Both the position numbers and the translations under genes were made by a program. Positions 13,962-17,941 of a stretch of 17,941 nt of DNA are shown here, one piece after another. The notes below the pieces were generated by a model that was given only the letters and a program-made list of their open reading frames with translations, was not told the DNA's origin and did no database searches. Position 1 is the first letter of the stretch. Every line of letters starts with the position of its first letter. This DNA is from CAYMCV01 sp964389005 (GTDB lineage: Bacteria; Bacillota; Clostridia; Lachnospirales; Lachnospiraceae): assembly GCA_964389005.1 (NCBI GenBank), contig CAYMCV010000049.1, positions 1 through 17,941 of the forward strand, read 5' to 3'.

Positions 13962-16061
13962 ATGATGCCGACGATGGTATTCGCGGAAGAAGGGACTGTG
14001 TGCGACATTTTTGAGGAGAATTATAGAGTGACCTCCGGCTCTCAGTTTGTGACTGGCTCGAGTGACCCAGTAGAGTTCAGTAATCCCTTAGTATTTACGG
14101 GTAGTAGTACGACTAATAATATTACGATTGATGTCGGAGATGGTGTTGATATTAGTATTAAATTGAAAAATTTGCAAATTTTGTCTCCAACTAATGCTTC
14201 TGCAATTTATATCAACAGCGGAAATGTCACATTGATTCTTGAGGGCAATAATGTATTGAGCGGAGGGCAATACTATGCCGGAATTGAGGTTGGAGAGGAT
14301 GCTAGTTTAACCATTACGAGTGTAGACGGAGACGGAAGCAATACAGGGACACTTTTGGTTAATGGAGGACAAGGCGCAGCCGGAATCGGTGGCGGGAGTA
14401 ACGGCAGAACGGTAGGAAGTTATACCGAAACCAACAATGATAGAAGTAATATTACGATAAACGGGGGAACGGTTACAGCTAATGGTGGACGAAGTGAAAC
14501 GGTTATTATGGACGGCGACGAAATCGACGACGAATCAAATGGTGGAGCCGGAATCGGAGGCGGAACAAATGGTGGAGCCGGAATTATTATCACAATAAAC
14601 GGTGGAACGGTTACTGCGAACGGCGGAACAAATGGTGGAATAAATGGTGGAGCCGGAATCGGAGGCGGATATGGTGGAGTCGGAAGTAATATCACAATAA
14701 AAGGCGGAACCGTAACCGCTAATGGAGCTAATTATGCGGCCGGAATCGGAGGCGGACAAGGTGGATCCGGAAGGAATATTACTATTGAAGGAGGAACGGT
14801 TACAGCACATGGTGGAGAAGAAGCAGCCGGAATCGGAGGCGGAAGTAAATACAACAATATCTCTAATCTTTCTGGAGACGGAAGCGTTATCACAATAAGC
14901 GGTGGAATCGTAAACGCTACCGGAGGATCAAATGGTGGAGCCGGAATCGGTGGTGGAAATTTTGGAAGTGGAAGTGGTATCACAATAAGCGGTGGAATCG
15001 TAAACGCTACCGGAGGATCAGGTGATGGAGGCGAAATCGGTGGTGGAGCCGGAATCGGTGCTGGAAATAGTTCCCCCGGAACTGATATCACAATAAGCGG
15101 CGGAACTGTAAACGCTACCGGGGGCAATATGGGTGCCGGAATCGGTGGTAGCAAAAGTAATGGAGAGAGAATTTCGATAAGCGGAGGAAGTGTAAATGCT
15201 ACAGGAGGAGATTCAGCCGCCGGAATAGGCGGTGGAGGCGGTGGAGCTGGAAACACTATTACGATAACCGGAGGAAGCATAATAGCCTATGCAGGCGAAC
15301 GTGGATCTGCGATTGGAAATGGAAATGGGACTGTTGCCAATCGCGGAAATCAGATTACTACTGCAAGTGGGGTGAGAACAGTTCTATGTGTAGATGGGGG
15401 AACACCGGAAACTGTTACAGAAGTAATAGGCATTCCTGTAGCAACCAATCGCATTGAAGTGAGATATGAAGCAATCATACCGGAACCGGAAACCCCACCT
15501 GTAACACCGAATCCTGCTCCTGTCGGAAATTCAACTCCTCAGACGCCGAATCTGATCGAATCAGAATCTCGTTTGGGTCTTGTTGCTTGTGAATTGCAAC
15601 AGACATCGCAGGGAGAGCAGTTTAATAGGATTGTACAGAATGCAATGCCTGAGAATTATGAATCTGCATTGTCCTTTAATATGATGGTAAATAATATTGC
15701 AGATACAAGTGCCAAGAGCGGAGAACTTGTTGTTACCATCCCGGAATCATTCCGGAAAGCGGTAAGAAGTTTTGCCTTAATCGGCGTGGATTCGGAAGGA
15801 AAACCGAGCATATTTGCAGATACCGATCAGGTGAGCAATACCATTACGGTGAAGTTGAATTCTGCGAAGATGTATGCATTCTCTTTGATTTATTCGGACA
15901 ATGGCGGCGCACTTTCGACAGGTCATGTATATATTGTTAAGAAAGGCGATACACTGTCTGCAATTGCACGTAAATTAGGGGTTAAAATGTCGGATTTAGT
16001 GGAAGCAAATCAATTAGAGGATCCGAATCGCATACGAATCGAACAGGAACTGAATTATTAG
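13962..16061 (+). CDS. Glycine-rich repeat (beta-helix) protein with C-terminal LysM domain
   Basis: The open part of the gene is 699 residues from ATG 13962, but that codon has no ribosome binding site. The natural start is at 13908, upstream of an in-frame TAA. After the signal-peptide remnant (MMPTMVFA) comes a region of about 130 residues (ITIDVGDG, ALTLEG-like strands). About nine repeats of 28-45 residues follow with the pattern ITI-x-GGTV-x-A-x-GG-x(n)-AGIGGG. This strand-turn-strand repetition is typical of right-handed beta-helix surface proteins of gut clostridia. A Pro-rich linker lies at about 505-530, then a domain of about 120 residues (ELVVTIPESFRKA), and finally a LysM domain (656-699, VYIVKKGDTLSAIARKLGV) that should bind peptidoglycan. 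Adhesion or glycan binding is inferred. A strong terminator follows. Confidence 0.8.
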   Translation: MMPTMVFAEEGTVCDIFEENYRVTSGSQFVTGSSDPVEFSNPLVFTGSSTTNNITIDVGDGVDISIKLKNLQILSPTNASAIYINSGNVTLILEGNNVLSGGQYYAGIEVGEDASLTITSVDGDGSNTGTLLVNGGQGAAGIGGGSNGRTVGSYTETNNDRSNITINGGTVTANGGRSETVIMDGDEIDDESNGGAGIGGGTNGGAGIIITINGGTVTANGGTNGGINGGAGIGGGYGGVGSNITIKGGTVTANGANYAAGIGGGQGGSGRNITIEGGTVTAHGGEEAAGIGGGSKYNNISNLSGDGSVITISGGIVNATGGSNGGAGIGGGNFGSGSGITISGGIVNATGGSGDGGEIGGGAGIGAGNSSPGTDITISGGTVNATGGNMGAGIGGSKSNGERISISGGSVNATGGDSAAGIGGGGGGAGNTITITGGSIIAYAGERGSAIGNGNGTVANRGNQITTASGVRTVLCVDGGTPETVTEVIGIPVATNRIEVRYEAIIPEPETPPVTPNPAPVGNSTPQTPNLIESESRLGLVACELQQTSQGEQFNRIVQNAMPENYESALSFNMMVNNIADTSAKSGELVVTIPESFRKAVRSFALIGVDSEGKPSIFADTDQVSNTITVKLNSAKMYAFSLIYSDNGGALSTGHVYIVKKGDTLSAIARKLGVKMSDLVEANQLEDPNRIRIEQELNY
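14888..15020 (+). repeat. Identical 43-bp direct repeats within the beta-helix coding region
   Basis: The segments 14888-14930 and 14978-15020 are identical over 43 bp, 90 bp apart, and encode ITISGGIVNATGGS twice. They are the best-preserved pair in a wider set of in-frame repeats (about 14440-15300). Exact repeats with a multiple-of-three period allow repeat number to change by recombination without a frameshift. Confidence 0.85.
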
Positions 16062-16132
16062 GATATAGTGATAATAATCTTAGAAATTTGCTTTGATGTA
16101 GTTTATGAGGTAATTGATAAGAGGATATAAGT

Positions 16133-16166
16133 CTCCTCGGTTTTCACGCAAGTGAAAATCGAGGAG
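16133..16166 (+). terminator. Strong rho-independent terminator after the beta-helix gene
   Basis: CTCCTCGGTTTTCAC (16133-16147) pairs over 15 bases (one G-U) with GTGAAAATCGAGGAG (16152-16166) around a GCAA tetraloop, followed by CTTTTTG. It lies about 70 nt after the stop codon. GAGGA at 16121-16125 could instead pair with TCCTC at 16134-16138, which would compete with the stem; this may be incidental. Confidence 0.9.
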
Positions 16167-16256
16167 CTTTTTGTATGTCTCAGCATTTTTTATGGCTTCC
16201 AAGTAGTAGTTATTTATGATAGAATTGTGTAGTACTATTTATTATGTGTCATCGCG

Positions 16257-16285
16257 TTGAGAAAGAAGATATTTTTGGTTACAAT
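16257..16285 (+). promoter_or_regulatory. Putative promoter reading into the 64-bp repeat array
   Basis: TTGAGA (16257-16262) and TACAAT (16280-16285) are separated by 17 bp; each differs from consensus at one position. Start would be near 16292. It lies downstream of the strong terminator and upstream of the array, so it would make a transcript beginning with the array and possibly reading into the acetyltransferase gene. The 16167-16256 stretch shows nothing else. Confidence 0.5.
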
Positions 16286-16302
16286 TTGCGAGGGCGGGAT
16301 CT

Positions 16303-16398
16303 ATGCACATGCTCAAATTGAAGATGACAAATGAAAAAGCGGTTCGCAAGGCCTTACAACCTGTAAAAAGTGAAGAAATCGGAAATTTACAGGTATGA
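16303..16398 (+). CDS. 31-codon ORF running into the first array unit
   Basis: GAGGG (16290-16294) lies 8 nt before ATG 16303. The frame encodes MHMLKLKMTNEKAVRKALQP followed by VKSEEIGNLQV and ends at TGA 16396-16398 inside the second linker. It is basic at the front and has no recognisable family. The start context TGCGAGGG-8 nt-ATG is the same as that of the acetyltransferase gene at 16880. It may be a small protein, a leader peptide, or a decayed gene start. If the promoter at 16257-16285 is real, its first 5' nucleotides lie at or within this ribosome binding site, which weakens the case. Confidence 0.3.
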   Translation: MHMLKLKMTNEKAVRKALQPVKSEEIGNLQV

Positions 16399-16557
16399 CA
16401 AAGCGGTTCGCGAGGCCTGGTAACCTGTAAAAGTGAAGGAATCGGAAATTTACAGGTATGAAAAAGCTGTTCGCGAGGCCTGGTAACCTGTAAAAAGCGA
16501 GGAAACTGGGAATTTACAGGTATGAAAAAGCGGTTCGCGAGGCCAGGTAACCTGTAA
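16331..16557 (+). other. Four 11-residue mini-ORFs, one per type A linker
   Basis: Each type A linker begins with ATG and its frame ends at the TAA within the next ACCTGTAAA arm: 16331-16366, 16395-16430, 16458-16493 and 16522-16557. They encode MKKRFARPYNL, MTKRFARPGNL, MKKLFARPGNL and MKKRFARPGNL. No well-placed ribosome binding site is seen: the nearest purine runs are about 10-20 nt upstream in the loop. They are reported because the frame is intact in all four, but high repeat identity alone could explain that. Confidence 0.2.
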
Positions 16558-16810
16558 AAAATGAGGAAATTGGAAATTTACAGGTTGAGAAGGAGATTTC
16601 GCGATGCGAAGCAACCTGTAAAAAATGAAGAAACCAGAAATTTACAGGTTGAGAAGAGAATTTCGCGATGCGAAGTAACCTGTAAAAAGTGAAGAAATCG
16701 GAAATTTACAGGTTGAGAAGGAGATTTCGCGAGGCGAAGCAACCTGTAAAAAGCGAGGAAATCGGAAATTTGCAGGTAAGAAGGAGATTTTCGAGTAAAA
16801 CCTACTGCAA
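16331..16810 (+). repeat. Array of seven 64-bp tandem units with palindromic arms
   Basis: ACCTGTAAA begins at 16359, 16423, 16486, 16550, 16614, 16678 and 16742, a period of 64 bp (63 once). Each is followed after 17-18 purine-rich bases by its inverted partner TTTACAGGT (16386, 16449, 16513, 16577, 16641, 16705; TTTGCAGGT at 16769), then by a 28-bp linker. The linkers are of two kinds. Type A (16331-16549) is like atgaaaaagcggttcgcgag; type B (from 16586) is like tgagaaggagatttcgcgat. Both share TTCGCGA at the centre. A decayed eighth arm, ACCTACTGCAA, lies at about 16800-16810. The arms can pair within a unit (18-nt loop) or between units (28-nt loop). The array fills most of the non-coding stretch 16167-16879. 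Function unknown. Confidence 0.92.
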
Positions 16811-16879
16811 GCCAAGAAGTTAGAATTAAGAGATAGTTTCAAATTGACATTTACATGAAAAAATGCGAGGGTAGCCGGT

Positions 16880-17362
16880 ATGATTACTTTTAGAAGAATT
16901 ACTGAATTTCCACGAGGAACCATTTATGAGATATTGCAGGATGCTTATTCCTATGATTTCAGAAATAAGGAAATATGGGATGACAATTGGCGGGAATCTG
17001 ATGCCTTTCTTTATGACAATCCTAATATAGCCGATAAATATGGACTGGTTATATGTATCGATGATAATCCGATTGGCTTTGTAGTATGGGACCCACGTCA
17101 TTCACCTGATTATGTAGAAATAGGACATAATGGTATTAGAACGCAATATAAAAGAAAGGGATATGGTCATATTCAGCTAGAAGAGGCTCTTCGCAGAATC
17201 AAAGAATACGAAGGTTTAAAAAGAATCATTGTGTGCACAAACAGTAATCTGATTGCACCTAAAAATTACGAGAGTGTCGGTTTTACATTGTACGATAAAA
17301 AGCCAAATGATACAGACAGTGCATTTTCGGGGGATTATCTGTATTACGAAATAGTGTTATAG
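16880..17362 (+). CDS. GNAT-family N-acetyltransferase
   Basis: The 160-residue protein has the GNAT layout. A first strand-helix region (TFRRITEFPRGTIYEILQDAY) is followed by central strands GLVICIDDNPIGFVVW. Then comes motif A with the acetyl-CoA pyrophosphate loop QYKRKGYGHIQ (90-98) and the following helix, and finally the motif B-like NYESVGFTLYDK. It should transfer an acetyl group from acetyl-CoA to an amine on a small molecule or protein; the substrate is unknown. GAGGG (16867-16871) lies 8 nt before the ATG. A TTGACA at 16844-16849 has no matching -10, so transcription may come from the array side. The gene is more AT-rich than those left of 13700, suggesting an accessory origin. Confidence 0.88.
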   Translation: MITFRRITEFPRGTIYEILQDAYSYDFRNKEIWDDNWRESDAFLYDNPNIADKYGLVICIDDNPIGFVVWDPRHSPDYVEIGHNGIRTQYKRKGYGHIQLEEALRRIKEYEGLKRIIVCTNSNLIAPKNYESVGFTLYDKKPNDTDSAFSGDYLYYEIVL

Positions 17363-17425
17363 GTTAATCTGGTGGAATTGATAATTCGGTTGCTGATAAA
17401 ACGATTGTTAAAAGGAGAGGAAAAA

Positions 17426-17917
17426 ATGACAATTGAAGAAATAACTAAAATGAAATTTAGTTACGGAGCAATTAGTTGGAGGCGGTGTAAAGAAATAGAG
17501 AAATGGGACATTTATGATCCATATGGGTATGGGGAGAAATTGCTGGCACATGGTAATTATTTTATTCATAACAAAGATGAATCGATTTTATTCTGTGAGG
17601 CATTTCGTCCGAATCATGATGATAGAGATTTAGGAATTTGTTATTCTGAATTCATACTAATTATTAAGCAGAAGTTTTATAGGGTTGTATACGATGTGAC
17701 AGATGTAAGCAAAGAAGAACGAAATGGTATATTGTATATCAAAATGACAGTAGATGTTCTGAAAGATGATTTTGTGGGAAATGGTATTGATAAAAAAGAA
17801 AGTCTTGCGATACTGAAAAAAGTAATAACTGAAAAAGTAGAAAAGCGATTACTGAAAAGAGATGGTGTGAAAAGGATATACGGAATAACATTTTGTTATA
17901 AAGGAGTTCAGATCTAA
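17426..17917 (+). CDS. Hypothetical protein, 163 residues
   Basis: ATG 17426 (MTIEEITKMKF) is chosen because AGGAGAGG (17413-17420) lies just upstream; the frame reaches back to a GTG at 17372 that lacks such a site. No family is recognised. The protein is soluble with no signal peptide or membrane segment. It shows alternating strand-like segments (GNYFIHNKDESILFCEAF, SEFILIIKQKFYRVVYDV, GILYIKMTVDVL) and then a Lys-rich helix (KKESLAILKKVITEKVEKRL), suggesting a small alpha/beta fold. It lies 63 nt after the acetyltransferase, is similarly AT-rich, and may be co-transcribed with it. The 24 bases after its stop show no terminator. Confidence 0.8.
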   Translation: MTIEEITKMKFSYGAISWRRCKEIEKWDIYDPYGYGEKLLAHGNYFIHNKDESILFCEAFRPNHDDRDLGICYSEFILIIKQKFYRVVYDVTDVSKEERNGILYIKMTVDVLKDDFVGNGIDKKESLAILKKVITEKVEKRLLKRDGVKRIYGITFCYKGVQI

Positions 17918-17941
17918 AGATTACAACCAGAAGAAAAGGGG

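Noticed and set aside
14420..15280. Proline-rich minus-strand frames opposite the beta-helix repeats
   Set aside because: They are shadows of GGA/GGC glycine codons on the plus strand; no start signals are present.
16600..16626. Five-residue MRSNL mini-ORFs behind AAGGAG in type B linkers
   Set aside because: The start codon is lost in the linker after unit 6 (gcgaggcga), so the frame is not maintained; kept only as a remark in the mini-ORF finding.
16359..16777. CRISPR array (36-bp palindromic repeats with 28-bp spacers)
   Set aside because: The would-be spacers are near-copies of each other in two families, not unique sequences, and no cas genes are nearby.
16586..16806. Integron-type attC sites in the array
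   Set aside because: The characteristic RYYYAAC / GTTRRRY core pair is not present, no integrase gene is seen, and no cassettes separate the units.
16642..16923. Minus-strand reading frame of 93 codons across the array
   Set aside because: It only reads through repeat units whose 64-bp period shifts frame each time, has no ribosome binding site and ends inside the acetyltransferase gene.

Overview
The window looks like a chromosomal segment of a low-to-mid GC Firmicute, most likely a Lachnospiraceae-type clostridium. The basis is strong purine-rich Shine-Dalgarno sites, sigma-A-like promoters, FtsX/MacB-type ABC transporters tied to two-component systems, a YesMN-type two-component pair, a cytoplasmic GH43 enzyme and a clostridial-style glycine-rich beta-helix LysM surface protein. 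The assignment rests on gene content only.

Left arm (1-3660, minus strand): a response regulator and histidine kinase, then an ABC ATPase and the N-terminal part of its FtsX-like permease, which runs off the left edge. Regulator and kinase overlap, and ATPase and permease overlap by ATGA. A phased direct repeat lies between the two pairs and may be the regulator's operator.

Centre-left (3660-9430, plus strand): a consensus promoter drives an ABC-F ATPase, an acyltransferase-3 membrane protein, a multi-spanning GT-C-like membrane protein and a lipoprotein amino-acid-type binding protein. The first three genes are tightly packed. The run ends at two hairpins, the second of which probably works as a bidirectional terminator.

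Centre (9447-13785): a GH43 glycoside hydrolase (minus) is divergent from a YesN-like AraC-type regulator and YesM-like sensor kinase (plus). The shared intergenic region holds three copies of an AAAAGTTGCTT-like motif spaced 21 and 20 bp apart, a plausible site for the regulator. No sugar transporter is present in the window.

Right arm (13786-17941): more AT-rich and accessory in appearance. A repeat-built beta-helix/LysM protein has a TAA codon inside its signal peptide and ends at a strong terminator. Next comes an array of seven 64-bp palindromic units (about 16331-16810), preceded by a good promoter and a 31-codon ORF with a ribosome binding site. A GNAT acetyltransferase and a 163-residue protein of unknown function follow. 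The array is the best candidate for something undescribed: it is not CRISPR, its arms can pair within or between units, and half of its linkers encode an 11-residue mini-ORF.
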